A DNA stretch of 64,000 nucleotides from Rallus limicola. Lineage: Eukaryota; Chordata; Aves; Gruiformes; Rallidae. The position numbers were made by a program, and so were the translations under genes. Below are positions 36,705-50,440 of this stretch, piece by piece. The stretch is from NCBI GenBank assembly GCA_022605955.1, contig JAKCOZ010000012.1:27861956-27925955 (forward strand), in the 5' to 3' direction. A model generated the notes under the pieces. That model was not told the DNA's origin, did not search any database, and was given only the letters and a program-made list of their open reading frames with translations. Every line of letters begins with the position of its first letter. Within the stretch, counting starts at the first letter, position 1.

Positions 36705-39700
36705 TGCTTTCAACCAGTGGGTAGGGAGCAGCTCACCAGTAATGACTGGGTACTCACCCCTCCTCACCCAGCACTGCCTTAGCAATCACTGCACAGCACC
36801 GTGTGGTACAGATGAACTCAAGGGGCTTTGCAGAATCCCCCATCTCCATCAGATTTGGATGTTTTTTCTATACAGAACAGCCCAGCACATCCTTGGCTAC
36901 GTAATCTCCAGACTAATGGAAAGTTCCTGCTCCCAAGCACTGAAATGTCTCAATAGAGCTACTATAGTGTTTCTTTTCATGTGGCCAGCAGAATTAATTG
37001 CTTTCCTAGTCTCATGCTTACAAATATCTAACACTAGCATTAGACATCAAACTGGCTATCACATGCTAGAAGGCTCTTGTGAAATGCCTTATGATCCAGT
37101 TATTCAGATCAAGACTGTAAAATGAAGCACTTCAGCTTGCCTCACCTGAAGCAGGACATGCAAACCTATGCAGGAATGGGAAGGAAACACTGCTTTCCCC
37201 TTAAAGCAGAAAATGAACTTTTCTAAATACTAAATTTTGTGTTTACAGCATTGTCCAAACCAAGCACATAAAAGTCACAAGTCAGGCAAAAAAATAATCA
37301 AAACTGTTTGGTCTGATTCAACATCACAAGACTTTAAAGTAACTATTGCATTCCTGGGGTGGTGGCACATCAAGGACCTGATGTTTGGACTGAAACATAA
37401 GGTTTCCCCATCACATTCACACAGATTTTTTCCCCTGAAAGCACTAACAAGACCTAGAGTAGGGTTATGCTATTTACACTGCTCTGTAGATAAGGAGGCT
37501 GGAATAATTTGGGACTGTTTCTGAATCCAGAAGGCTCTCAGGTGTTCCCACCACAGCAGCAGGATAGCCTTTAAAAAGCCACACAGGACTGGTAGACTTG
37601 TGGTACAGTCAGCGTGGTCGGTAATGACTTTAGTTTGAAGTTTAGTTTGAATTCTGGGTGAAAATTCAATCATCTAAGCACAAAGCTGATGAAATCTTGG
37701 ATTACACTGAACCTGAGTGGAACAGTGTGATGGCATAGTAACACTAACAGGAATGCACTGTTTTAAACCATAAGACAACTGCTTCTTGAGAGCCCACTTA
37801 GGGCAGTCCAGCTATGCTGCTTGGGAGTACCTGCTCTTTCAGTTACAGTGCAAATTCTATTTCACATCTGAATGCTTGAAGTTCTACGGTTTTAAATAGT
37901 TTTAGCCATGATTGATTGCATCAGGATACCAGTATTGACCAAAAGAGAAGTGTAAACCCTTGGAAGGACATTAAACCACAGTATTAAATTGTTTAAGGCA
38001 AAGCGACAGGCATAGCCTTGCTTTTAAAACACTCTTGGGAGAACAAAAATACTCTTAGCTTGCTCTGTTTAGTAAAACAATATGTAAGTGAGGAAACATT
38101 TTCACAGAAATAGGACTGCTGAGGTACACACACGTGTTCCACAAACTGGATTTTCCCCACCAGTGCTGAGGAGACATCCTGCAGAACAGTGCTGTGAACT
38201 GAACATGACTGTAGCTGCCAAGAGAAGCTGGAAAGGTTATCTTCCAAAGAGATTAGCACAGCACACAGATAAAATGCACCATCCTAAGCACTGCCCAAGT
38301 GCACTAAACCCAACAGAAATGCACTTGTTGGGTTCTGGAGCCTGGACCTCTCTTTTCTGTGCATTTAAGCAGGAGCAGAACCCTTGGTGACTGACCCAGT
38401 AATGGCTTTGCAATGCATGCAGTAGCACCCGCATTAAAGCCACTGAGGTGCTGTTAGCTGTACTGGGTTAGAAGTGCTGGTAACAGCTACCACACCAGAG
38501 GTGAGGTTCACTGTAGCAACACTGCTTCCTGAGGGTAGAGGCTGAGGAAACTGTGAGGAGCTGGAGTACAGTAAAATGGCCTCAGTTATTCAATCATTCT
38601 AACATAATCCACACACCATCCCCTGGAGCAAGCACAGCCACGTGCTCAGAGTTCTCAATGGAATATTTAAAACACAGATTTATCGGGCAGCTTTGTTAGC
38701 ACCCAATGCTTCAGTCTGCAATTACCAAGGAACAGTTTTAATGCGCTGCCAGAATAACCTGTTCCTTACCCAATCTGTAAAGCAGGGGATTATTACCACT
38801 CATTACTACGATGTACCAGCCACACTAGTTCTGATGCTGCCTTCATACGCGCTTGGTTTCTATGGCAAACTCACCCAGGATGCAGAGTTCTCTCCACCCC
38901 AGCTCAACTGAACCGTTACTCGTTTGACAGTGCTTTGAAATTCCATTTTAAAACTGAGAAAAACACTCCTGAGGTGCTCTCTGCAGGAATTCAGATGGTG
39001 ACTGTCACCCCTCAAGCTGTATCACACAGCATTCAGTCCCCACAGCAAGGGAACACCACAACACGGAACGATCTCGCGATGAGCGAGGTGCTTAACGGGA
39101 AAGCAGGGATGTCTTCATTTCTAACAGGATATCTGGGCTGCATTTTGACAGGCAAAGGAAAAGGCTGTCTGAGATTGCAGTTTTCTGTTTGCAATCAGTT
39201 GTGTGAGCTTTGGTACCTTGCTACCGAGTCCAACCACAGTGCCATGATGGGTCAGTGAAAATACCAATTAAAAAGGAAAAACCAGCAGCAACACAAACAT
39301 CCTAGCATATGCAGGATGAGAAGAGACCTATCCATCTTAAAAATTAAGTGTGGGAAATTCATTTGGAAAGACAAAAGGCACTGGGTGAAATTCACTGTCA
39401 ACGCCGCAGGGCAATATTGACTGTATTGATCTTTCCTGACAGGTATCTGTCTAAACTGGCCTTAAATAGCAACTATAACAGATGCTCTACAGTCTTAGAA
39501 AGAAATCCATCCTTTTCCTCATAACTCCAGTCTGGAAATACACACTAAAAAGACACAAAATCATTCTGTGAGGTCTCTTTTAATATACCCACATGCATAG
39601 GCTCAAACTTTAAGGTAAAATCAGCCTGGTTTGTGGGGATTGTTTAGACACCTGCTAAATGTGAAGAAGGAAAAACTGAGATGAGTAAGAAAATACTCAA

Positions 39701-42700
39701 AGTCATCATATTGCTTGTCTTTCCCAGCACAACTTTGATGCCATCTGTGAATGTTATTTTAAAAAATAATTTTAAAATCTTGTTGTTTGATTCATGGAAC
39801 AGTACCTTTTAAGTGAATGTAAGGCAAGCATTCCACCTAGGATTGCCCTCCTGATTTTATTAATAAGCAGCTACCCCCAAGTCCAGAAGATACATTAATA
39901 GGTATGTAGGTCAACATGGATCTACATGAGTCTGTTAAAGAGGCTGCTGTGGAAGAGGTGCCAGGGAGAAGCCTTATCCTTACTCTAAGTGCACAGCATC
40001 TAGGCAGGCTGGCATATTTTTTAAATTAAAAAGAAAAATCAAAAAACCTCTCCAAGAATCAGGCTAAAACGTCATGCTGCGTAACTGTAATAGCTTTTTC
40101 ATTTGATGTTGCTTCATTAAAGGTCATTTTTGTGTGACATTTGCATAACTAGTTCTCTAATTATATTGCCAACCATATGAGAAGCTTTTTCAGGAACAGT
40201 TCATTCTCCCTTGTCAAGGAGACAAAATATAATTACAGAGTGGAAGCTTTAAATAATGGTTACATAAAAAATACTTCTGTAAAGTCCTTTTAGTTTATGT
40301 TTTGAATTCTTAAAGGTCATGCTTTTATAAGGTCTGTAGCTTAAGAAAAAGAGATCATGACTTAATTATATACCATCCTTACATGCTTCAGACATGTATT
40401 AGTGGACATGGCTTATTCTCCTCTGTCAAAGATTCTGATGTTTCAGAACAGCAACAGATCACCAGCCACCTCTTGATTTTTCAAATTCAGTAGGTGAGGG
40501 TTTCCTTTTAAAAGGACAGCCTACATCTGTGTTGGTCATGAGCACAGCAACGCGTCAGGGACTCATTTTCATTCCAGACATTGATACTTCATTCATGCTC
40601 TGCTCATCAGAAACATGATGGTAAAAAGTTCATCAAAACTTCGTATAAAGCAACAAAATAAAGCCCTCACAATGCATACACAATGCATAGCCATCAATGA
40701 ATAGACACATGGTAAGCACATGCATTCTAATTCCATGGGACTTGTTTTCTGCTTGGTTTCTTACCCTCTACTGACACCTCCAACCACAGAGTTCTTAACT
40801 TGCTGAGGGATGAAATGAACAGTAGCTTGATCATGGAAGCACAGGGGTTTTGCATCAATCGCCTAATTCAGTCATTACACCCCTAGAACTGTTTGCAAAG
40901 CAGTAGCAGGGATCTCTTGGGGATCAGGAAACCCAGAACAGTATCCCACATCCATTTCCAGACAAAAATGAATGGTCAGGTGCAGGGTCCAATACAGCAA
41001 TGCAGAGAAAAAGGAATCCTCTGTTCAAGGGAGTTGTGGTCATGGTTCATAGCAAGAACAGGTCTCCCCTTTGCTCCTCTATACTCCAGAGGAACTCTGT
41101 CCCCTCCTGTCCCCAGCGTTCTGCAGAGTTACTGCTTTGCTGGGGTTTGCTGAACAGATCAGTGACTGTTCTGCAGTTGGTAACACTGATAGAAGAGAGC
41201 AAATCCCCCCCACATGACTGATCTAGAACTGCAGGCAAGACTAGCTTCAAGTCAAAGAATAATTCATCCAAAACTACAGAAAGTGTGGGAATTGAGAAAA
41301 GAGCACAGATAAAGGGATGACAAGCAAGCTTTGTTTTATCCTCTCTGAGCAGCTCCTGTTAGCTTCACAGGATATGGTGATCAAGGCAAAGATGTACAGG
41401 GGTGCTGTGCCAACTGTAACTCATCACAGTTACAGACCCATTGAGAAAATGGATTTGATAAAAATAAATTCTAATATTAAGAGAAACAGTGGAATTAATC
41501 AATACCTCTAAGACATATATTTCATCTCCTAATTCATTAATTCTCCCAGTTCACACTTTTCTCCCTGTGAAGTTTGTGGCCTTTCCCCAGTTTAGGCCAA
41601 ATTTTGTTTACAAACCTGCCCAGCATCAGGGTCCACAGCTGAGCCAGTCACTGCTTGGCATTTGAAGAGTCCTTTGCTTGTGAAGCCTGAGACAGTAATT
41701 CTCAACTGTAACCCAGCAAAGACTCCAACAGCAGAAACATGTTCACAGGCAGAAACATGGAAGCTTTTCAATAAATGCTTTTGTGTCTCTCTGACACTGG
41801 CATCTGTTACTCTGCCTAATTTTGGGTGACCTTAAATTTCAAGATCACATTAAGTTTTGCTAAAATTAAGTTGGCTCAGCATAGGAAACACAGGGTGCTG
41901 CTTCCCTTCACACACTCTGCTTTCTGATGTTCATGTCTTCTTTCACATAAAGCAGGAAATAGCTGACTCTTCATAACAGAGAAGACTCACAAGGGAACTT
42001 GGATAGTGTAGAGTTAAGAGAGATTGGAATCGGGACCATCACTGCCTGGTTTTGTGATGAAGAGGTCAAATGGAATAGAACTACATGCCCCAAATCAAAA
42101 AACAAGTACAGATTCTAGCTAGCCTCCTGAATCAGAAAGCTGAGAGATAAATTAACTAGCTTACACATCTCCATGAAAAAAAGAGGACATCAAAAGCTAG
42201 GAATTACACACTGGAATTGATGACTACCTTCTGGAAGCATACAGTGGTGAGGAGTATGTAATAACAGGGATGGGCAGGATCTTACAACGGTCAGAATAAC
42301 ACAGCTGCCACCCTTCAGGAGTGGGCTCTGAACCCATAAAATTTCAGCCAAGTCAAATTAAAACTGAACCAAACACTGAATGTTAACCCTCCAGAGAAGA
42401 TCTCAGGACAGACTGACAGTGGTTGCGATCACTCGTATCACCATGCTCAGATGAAGAATATATTTGGGCTTGTCTAACAAAGATACAAACCAATATTTTT
42501 AAATACTCAAACCAGGATGAGTCTATTCAACTTCATCAAGTGCTGGATGCCTTGAAAACCCCAGCCATGGATGAGGCAGGGTACATCTTAACTGGTCAAC
42601 TGCTAATGGGCTCTTGAACATTCACCTCACACAGCCACACACATGCATTAAGTTTCACCACTGGGAAAGCAAACTTGGGTGTTCCTCTTGTTCACATTAT

Positions 42701-43255
42701 AAGTTTTTTTCATTCATAGATGTGTTGGAAACTTCATTCTAATCATCTCTATCACATTCTTAAGAGCCCAGACCATATTTCAATTGACCTTTCCACCACA
42801 AATTTAAGGATTCCTTCTTCATTCCCACAGACACTTAGGCTAACACTATGTTAGCGTAGCAAGTGTCCCATACTTTCTCTTACTGTTCACCCATATGCTG
42901 CTAAAAAGTTCTCTCCAAGACTCCTGTATTATTATTTAATATTATTCTACTATTGGACTGTTATATTCTCCGATGTTACCACAGCACACAGTTGGCAGTG
43001 CTTTGGAATTTTTTCGTCTTCACATAGCTACGATAGAGAGTACCTGACATGCAGAAATTTAATCAACAAAGCAGAAAATCCAACCAAGTCTCTCTCACCT
43101 GAATCTCAGGAGTGTTGGAAGCACAGGGCTCAGGGAAGAGGTTAAGGAACTGTCTATTAACATAGTTACTCAACAGGAAAGCTCTTGTGTGTCCATTAAA
43201 CGAAACTCCAGGTAAGTGAGATTTCTCACACACAGGTTGGTAATTGCACTCTTAC

Positions 43256-43309
43256 CTCCAAACCCAGGGGACAGCTGGATACAGGATGTCTTCTGAGAGG
43301 CAGATGAAT
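43256..43309 (-). CDS. Candidate short internal exon, unidentified protein (most upstream)
   Basis: A minus-strand segment of 54 bases. It has a strong acceptor (TTTGTTCTGTTTTTCAG) and a strong donor (TTTGGAG|GTAAGAG). In the frame that fits the next exon it enters with one carried base, reads SSASQKTSCIQLSPGFG and leaves one base that completes valine with 25,843-25,913. All three frames are open because it is short, so the frame choice is inferred only from the downstream partner 17 kb away. Confidence is low to moderate. Confidence 0.3.
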
Positions 43310-46230
43310 CTGAAAAACAGAACAAATGCAGCTATAGGAAGGTAAATAAGGCTCTCCTAAGGTGAGACTGAGGACTGTGCAGTGGAAACTCTGAGGAATC
43401 ATTTAAGTACAGCTAAGCAAAAATAAGCAATTTCTACTTCTCAATCTCTTTTCTCTACAAACTTACCTAAGGCACTTTTAAAAAAAATTTTCTTCTACCT
43501 TTAAATTAAAAGCAAATCATTTTCTACCATTTGCCACATCAGCCTGGATAAACCTTTAAAGACCACCTAATTAGGTACTCTTTTCATATTAGTCTGAAGT
43601 CTGATTTGGATAGCACTGTCTTGCTTCAGCAGACAAGGGGAGAAATTCTGATTGTGAGTGTATCTGATTGAAAGCATCCTCCTCTCCAGATCTGAAGAGC
43701 AGCAGCTGTATTGCTAACAAGCTATTCAGGAGGAGAGCCTTAAAGAGCATCGCTGAGATCTTTCTCATTAATCTTAAAACCAGGATTCAAATCTCTTTAA
43801 CGTGACAGAACGTGGTGGTTTAGTAATAACTAAAAGCACATTGGAGGGCAGTTCCCTGCTACAGGTGCTCCCTGTCAGATTACAGCATAATAAATGATTT
43901 CCACTAATGCCTTTCACAGAACAACGTGCCAGGGAAAGTTTCTCTCTCCAGGTTAATCCTGACAAGCACCAAAACCCATTGGCAAATCCCATCTTCAATG
44001 CATTTGCTAACCAGAAAATTCAGAAGAGGAAGATGCCTTGAGATCCCAGACCACAAATCCTGCTGTACCAGACCAAACTGGGAAGCAGCCTGGGAACCCA
44101 GGAGGCACAAGGTATAGTAGAAGCTAAACAAGGGGATTAAAAAAAGTCTCTGAGCTTGAATGATAAAACAAACACAAAGGACATTTGACCTAAGCCAGAA
44201 AACAAATGAAAAAGCAGTGTTAAACCTGTAAAGACATTTAACTCTTATTATCATGCCTCGAAGAAACAGTTACGGAAAACCCAGATCAGGGAGACTTGTG
44301 GAGTTGAAGAAATGGATGTAATTTTAGGATGCATCTTCCTTAAAGTCTCCCCAGTTTTATGTGTAAGATGAAAGAGCTTGTCTGTAGAAACAGAGGTCAA
44401 ATTATCCATTTGCTGTATGCTTTTAAGCCCATTTGTAAACTAAAATGTCAGAATATTGCTTCTCTGTGGCAGAAGAGGAGCCATTGGTTTCTGTTTCTTT
44501 TCTAAAGAGACAAAAAATAGGACTTAAAAATACAATCCATTGACTTTCATAAAAGAGAAAAAGGTCAAGGAAAAGGCTTCAAGTCTCAAGGGAAATAAGT
44601 TAGTCCTCGTCTCAGGAAGAAAGATAATCAGTGGCAGGCCTGTTCTTCGCCATCTTCCTTGCTCAAAAACTTTCATTTCCCTTTTTTCCTGCTTATTATT
44701 GCAGCCCCTGGAAATTCTAAAAGCATTTCAAGTATTTCCCACTTGAGTTTACCGTGGCTGAAAAGTGGCAACCACAGAAACATTAATGACTTGATCTCCT
44801 GCTAAATTTCAATCATTTTGACAATTAATAGAGGTGTTATCTATAATAAACTGAAGACAGTAAGAACAAGGGTGGCACACTGATGAAGTTACTAGGTAAT
44901 TAGGGGAATGATGCCAAACCAGCCTCTGCTGGTTGAGTCAAAGAGTCCTTTGACAATGGGTAAGGATCCTGCTGAAGCCTGAAAGAGACTGATGGACTTC
45001 TCAGTGACACCCACAGGGAAAGGGGTGGGAACAGGCAAAACACAAACAAGAATTAGGATGAGATTGAAGGGTTTGTTCTTGTTACCCAGTTTTGGTTTAG
45101 AAGAGAGGTAAGATTGGGAGGCTCTGAACTTATTCTCTTCATTGCTGGGTCACTGCTTGACAGCTGAAGCGTTCAGAATTGGAAAAGGTGACTCCAAGCT
45201 CACTAAAGCTATGAGAAATATTCTGTGTGGACTCAGGACCTTAAAGAAGGCACAAAGGTGGAAAAAAGATCTCCATCCTTCCCTTGGGCTTCAGGAAAGG
45301 ATCTCAGAACTTCAACAGGTTAAATGCATTGTGCTTCTCTCCATATTTTTCTTTAATAGCATTTCTTGTTGGCAAGATCAATAATTACAGACACTGAGCC
45401 ACAGAATGGAACAAATTTCAATTGATAGAGGAAAACAAAAATATTAAAACCCAATTAATTTCTTCTTTATTGCTACAGAATCTGTAATAAAGTGCATTCA
45501 AGCAAGCAGTAATATCTTTCATCTGGAAGACATTCCAGGCTAATACATCTGTGGCTTATTCTTTTGTTTGCAGATACCCAGTAGCTGATTAGATCATGAC
45601 ACTTTCTAACTCTTTGGATAGTGACTCATCAGATCTCAGAGTCACTACCACCTCCTCTCTGAGACACATGGACTGGCCTACCTAGTAAGTGACAAAGTAA
45701 GAGCTATTTTGGAACAGAGTAGCACTAGGCTTGCACCTAGTGCAAATATTTAACAAGCTATTTCCTTTCTGTTCTGTTAAACCACATCAAGTGTACTTTT
45801 TATGTCTGTATTGAAAGGTATTCAGATCTCTAAAATGCATTTAGCATCTCTCCAAATCAAATTTCTCTGCAATTTGGCTGAGAGGTTCAATATTCCATTG
45901 TGTAACAGTTCTGCCTAGGGTTCAGTTCCTCACTGGAAAAGCATATGGGTGTGAGGAGAGAACATCTATAGCACTTTTGCCATGATTCCAAGCCTTCTGA
46001 GGGATTGCACTGTGATGTGTCTCAGCCCCTCACAGAACATGACACCAGTGAGCTTTTAAATCAAATCCTGAGATCTAAGAAAAATTCCTTTCTACAAAAA
46101 AAATATAAATTAATGAATCAAAAATAAATTTGATTAATGAATATCAAGGCTACAGGCACTCCCCACCCCCAGCACAGGTCAGCCTTCCCCACTCACTCCC
46201 CTTTCCTTCTTGTCTACTTACTGGCAAAGG
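43310..46230. other. Non-coding stretch, no gene recognised
   Basis: AT-rich sequence up to the minisatellite. The open frames found are short and lack splice context. No repeat family is recognised. Confidence 0.4.
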
Positions 46231-46720
46231 GAAGCAGCTCCAGCCTGACCCCTGGGCGCAGGGCAGGAGGAAGGCAGCTCCAGCCTGACCCCTGGGCGCA
46301 GGGCAGGAGGAAGGCAGCTCCAGCCTGACCCCTGGGAGCAGGGCAGGAGGAAGGCAGCTCCAGCCTGACCCCTGGGAGCAGGGCAGGAGGAAGGCAGCTC
46401 CAGCCTGACCCCTGGGAGCAGGGCAGGAGGAAGGCAGCTCCAGCCTGACCCCTGGGAGCAGGGCAGGAGGAAGGCAGCTCCAGCCTGACCCCTGGGAGCA
46501 GGGCAGGAGGAAGGCAGCTCCAGCCTGACCCCTGGGAGCAGGGCAGGAGGAAGGCAGCTCCAGCCTGACCCCTGGGAGCAGGGCAGGAGGAAGGCAGCTC
46601 CAGCCTGACCCCTGGGAGCAGGGCAGGAGGAAGGCAGCTCCAGCCTGACCCCTGGGAGCAGGGCAGGAGGAAGGCAGCTCCAGCCTGACCCCTGGGAGCA
46701 GGGCAGGAGGAAGGCAGCTC
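46231..46720. repeat. Minisatellite, 12 full 40-bp units plus a 10-bp partial
   Basis: The unit is aaggcagctccagcctgacc followed by cctgggagcagggcaggagg. Units 3-12 (46,311-46,710) are identical to one another as written. Units 1 and 2 carry gggcgca instead of gggagca, and unit 1 also starts gaagcagctc. The array ends with a 10-base partial unit at 46,711-46,720. Because 40 is not a multiple of 3, each reading frame cycles through all three phases every 120 bp. Two minus-strand frames stay open for 190 codons, which is a property of the repeat and not evidence of a gene. Confidence 0.97.
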
Positions 46721-46931
46721 ACTACAGCAGCAAACTGGACACAAGAATGAAAGTTTTGAAGTTGTTACCATAGCTTTTCTGAGCATAAGTCAAAATATTT
46801 TTCATTGGGTCTGATGGCTTAGGAAGTCTAGTTCCATTGTGTCAAATGCTCCAGCTTTCACAGAGTCACTGGTTGGGCTTTTTCTGCCCTCCTTTCTCCC
46901 AGCCAAACTGCCAGAGAGAGTAAGGCAAGAC

Positions 46932-46984
46932 GGAATGAAGGTATCCTAGGGATAAGGCAACCCTGATACTGGGAATCCAGAAGG
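46932..46984 (+). repeat. Copy A of an unidentified dispersed 53-bp repeat
   Basis: The segment starting ggaatgaaggtatcctaggg and ending gggaatccagaagg matches 52,615-52,667 at about 47 of 53 positions by eye, in the same orientation. I do not recognise the family. It may be the conserved part of a larger decayed element. Confidence 0.7.
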
Positions 46985-47918
46985 GCTGGATGTACGTCCT
47001 GCTCCCTCTAGCAGATGCCTGAAAGCACGAAACACTGTGACACTGGGTATCATCAGTAAATCCCAGGAACAGAGGACAGAACCTAAGCAAAGGCTGAGGC
47101 TCTCCCCAGCTTTCTACAACAGACTGAGACTGCCTTAATCCTCTGGGAAACCTGCACAGCCCTGAAACTGCCAATCCTGCTTCCTCAACACAGACTTGTC
47201 TACACAGGGAAACACCTGCAAAACAAGCAGGGGCATGGATTTAAACATTATTATCTATCCTGGCCTCATATCTGTTTCATACAAGCACACAAGTTGTCCT
47301 AGGTGCTACTAAAAACAGTGAATGCAGGCTTCTAGGTATCTTCTGGAATATGACTTAATTTACCTTTCAGATACTCATATGACCCATTAAGAGGGCTCGT
47401 TTAAAACCTAAAAAGCTTCCTCAGTATGGAAAAAGTGCCTCTGTGTGAGGGCTAGCACAGTTTGTTGTAAGTTCAAAAATAAAACCAGACATCTTTTTGA
47501 AGGCATCACAGACACTAACACACAAGGAGTAATGCTAGTAATAAATTCTGCATTGTTGTCATAACAACACTCACACCAAGTCCCAAAAAGAATAATCACT
47601 GTGCAAAAAAAATAGGGAAAAAACATGTTCTGTATGTTTTTAACACTGGCTATATGGATGTCTTGCCATGCCACATGATATGCTGCCACCAGAACCTTCA
47701 TCCATGTGATGATGCTATCTTGCTAAGACCAGCAGACCTGCTGGAAGCATTGCACTGACTGAAATAATCAGAAGGAACTTTTTAGTGCTAATAATTTAGC
47801 AAAGCTAAAAGTCTCAGCAAAAAGGAAGCCCCATTTTGCTTCATATAACACAGAAGAAACCATATCACTTGTGGAAAATGCATTTTTCAAAGGGGTCTGA
47901 ACTCATCTGCAAGCAGAT

Positions 47919-47961
47919 GCTTGAGGTCCCTTCCAGCCCAAAGCAGTCTGTGATTCTATGG
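47919..47961 (+). mobile_element. CR1 3'-tail fragment
   Basis: Sense tail: gcttgaggtcccttccagcc, then tctgtgattctatgg. It is short and extremely 5'-truncated. Confidence 0.65.
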
Positions 47962-50314
47962 TTTATTCAGAATACACAAGATAAATCAGGATCAACTGAA
48001 CTAGGATTATTCCTTAACAGAGTGAGGAATAGCAGGATTTCAGCAACTTTTTACTGGGTAAAGTAGAAATATTTAAATAAATAATAACAATATCAACATC
48101 AGTCAGGGTATTTCAGTAATACTTTCCTGTGCTATACAGTCTGTACTCAATCATTCCATTCAGATGTCAGTATTTCTCTCAGTGAAATACCATTTAATTG
48201 AACAGATACTTGCCCCACTGGAATGTAAAAACAGATATATATGTACATTTTGGCAGAGATACTTCTTGAGCTAACAGCCATCAGGACACCTTGTTGATAT
48301 GTCTGCTGCTGGCCATGGCCATCACTGCTCGGGGTGATCTGGTTAGTGGCAAAGATCAGCTCTGCCACTGACAGGCACCAGATCTAGCCATGCTGGTAAC
48401 AGCCTAAAGCATCAGTTACAGTTTCTCTTGGAACATTTCTACCTTGAGCCCACTGCCTTCAGGTGCAACTAGAGATCATGATACTAAGGAAACCAACAGT
48501 TAGACTGATCAAAGACAGACACTGAAGCGATGATAGCCTCTCAAAGTCCCTCAGCACTGCAGCTTCCAGACCAGCACGGAAGCAGCATGGAAAGAGGAAG
48601 CTTTCTGAATTACAACAGGAGCTCAGAGACAGCTTCAAATACTCTTCCCACGCATCTTCAGGAGCCCTTGTGCTCACAATACTGATTCTCTGCACATTGC
48701 AAAGTAGTATTTCCTCCTGCCAAATCCCTTTGGGACTCACAGGAAAAGCATACTAGCTATGAACTCCACAAGTTTTCTGGTATTTCCCCCCTAAATGATT
48801 TCTATCCCCATTATCTGTTCTACAGAGACTTTTTTCACCACAAACACCCATTCCCTTTCACTATAAAGATGGGCACATTCATAGAAGAGTGTTTTGTCAC
48901 ATCACAGCACCCAAAAGGAATCAGTTCTATCATTTAGCTGAAATAACATCCAAAGGCAGTTTCACTGCTGGGTTAAATGCTCACCCTGGACAGGAGATGT
49001 TCAGAAACATGATTGTACTTGTCCCCCAACAGAATATGTAACAACCAAGAGCGGTACCACTCCGATAACAAACAGAAGGGAGAGGAGAAACAGGGGCAGC
49101 ATAAGTTTCTTATCAGAACAAATCCTCCTGCAACTAGCAGGAAAATCAGTGCTTTGCATTCACACAAGCACTCGGCTTGCTTGAGTGTAGCCATGGCAAC
49201 ACCAGCCTCTCAGAAATTCTCCTGTGCATCTACACGGTTGTTTTACATCCGACCTAAAGCACAAACAGAATCGAGAGTGCTGGAGTAGGTGCTCCATTAA
49301 TCTGGTTCTACTTCAGCTACAGACATGAGCAGAAGAAAGACAAGCTCCCCCCCACACCTACCCTTTAAACTGAATCCCTCCAAAACATCCACCTCTAATC
49401 TCTAGATTACACTGTTCTTTGACAACAGTATTTACTGTCCTGGAACACAGTGATGACCCCTGAAGGGTTTTGCAAACATTGTTGAGTACCATTTACTAAT
49501 GTCTTATTATATAAAAAAAGGATTAAAAAAATTCATTATATCAAATAGCACATTATTTTATTCCTAGCAAGAATACAGTGTCTGGCATTTTCTCATAAAA
49601 ATTCACAGAATAACTTTTCTAATTAATAACTAATCTGAATTTAATCAAAGGGTACTTAAAGAATTTTAATATCTTTTCTTGGTTTTGTGGACCTGGAAAA
49701 TTACATGGGAATTTCAGATTTCTCTATAATAAATTTAAACCTCCTGGTAGCGTAACTCTTGGTTAATTTGCATGATTTCTTTTAATAGCAAATCAGTGCA
49801 AAAAAATCTGCATACCTCAGTGAAAACCAACATCCCAAACAATAGCCTGTGAAAATGATGATAAAGGTATTTAAATTACTGAATGAACAGACTCGGGGTG
49901 GGGTTCCATTGAAAGAGAACAGCGTGGTTTCATTAGAATGTCGTTACAACTTCAGTAATTGTAGAAGGAGAAAATGAAACGATTTCTGCTTCGGAAGCAG
50001 CTGACCTCTGTGCTGCCTTTTGTTCCCTTAAAACAGCAAGGCCATTCTCCTAAAGCCAGCGTTTTAAACCCAGCTCCTTCCTCACAACTGCGAGGCTTCG
50101 CTATATGGATTTGCTGGCAAGCGCCTTCTCACACAAAGCTCTGCTTTGCTGGATTGAAATTCTCCTTAAAATAAAGAAGAAAGTAGGCTGATTCCGAGTT
50201 AAAGCCAACACACACACAGAGAACCAACCCGTAGTGGGTAAGGAGCTGGTTCTTTACGGATGGTGCTCTCTGTAGCTTCATTTTTGTGCTGCTCTTTAGA
50301 ATTCCCACTCAGCC

Positions 50315-50440
50315 GCAGCGCCAGAAAATGGCGGCCAGGGCCTGGAAAGGAGCAGCCCGCCTGGGCCGCTCCCGCCACCGAGGCATTCCCAGGCACAGCT
50401 GTCTCTGGAAGGGCTGGGGCAGCGGCGTGCTGGCACCAGG
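50315..50440. promoter_or_regulatory. Small GC-rich patch with YY1-like site
   Basis: A local CpG cluster in otherwise AT-rich DNA contains gaaaatggcggcc (about 50,325-50,337), the known core of a YY1 site. In many promoters this overlaps the start codon. A plus-strand frame from that ATG begins MAARAWKGAARLGRSRHRG, but no clear donor follows. It could be a minor promoter or just a GC-rich spot. Confidence 0.25.

Larger units (their letters stand above)
25914..43255. other. Very long presumed intron with repeats
   Basis: About 17 kb with no confident coding segment. It holds CR1 pieces (26,500; 34,031; 36,645), a (TA)n tract at 27,440-27,457 and two poly-C/pyrimidine tracts near 36.0-36.2 kb. 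A GC-richer zone at 27.5-28.1 kb has a 178-codon GTG-started minus-strand open frame (27,476-28,012). Several isolated GTAAG/GTGAG donor-like sites occur on the minus strand (28,161; 30,232; 37,146; 43,099), but none gives a segment consistent in phase and acceptor quality with the exon chain. The upstream exon assignment is therefore the weakest link. Confidence 0.35.

Noticed and set aside
46231..46720. Regular repeat array as a possible CRISPR
   Set aside because: Units are directly adjacent with no unique spacers, and the genome is vertebrate. It is a minisatellite.
46150..46786. Two overlapping 190-codon minus-strand open frames with a repeated GQAGAAFLLPC-type peptide
   Set aside because: They are created entirely by the 40-bp minisatellite. 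With a 40-bp period each frame cycles through the same three readings, so openness needs no selection.
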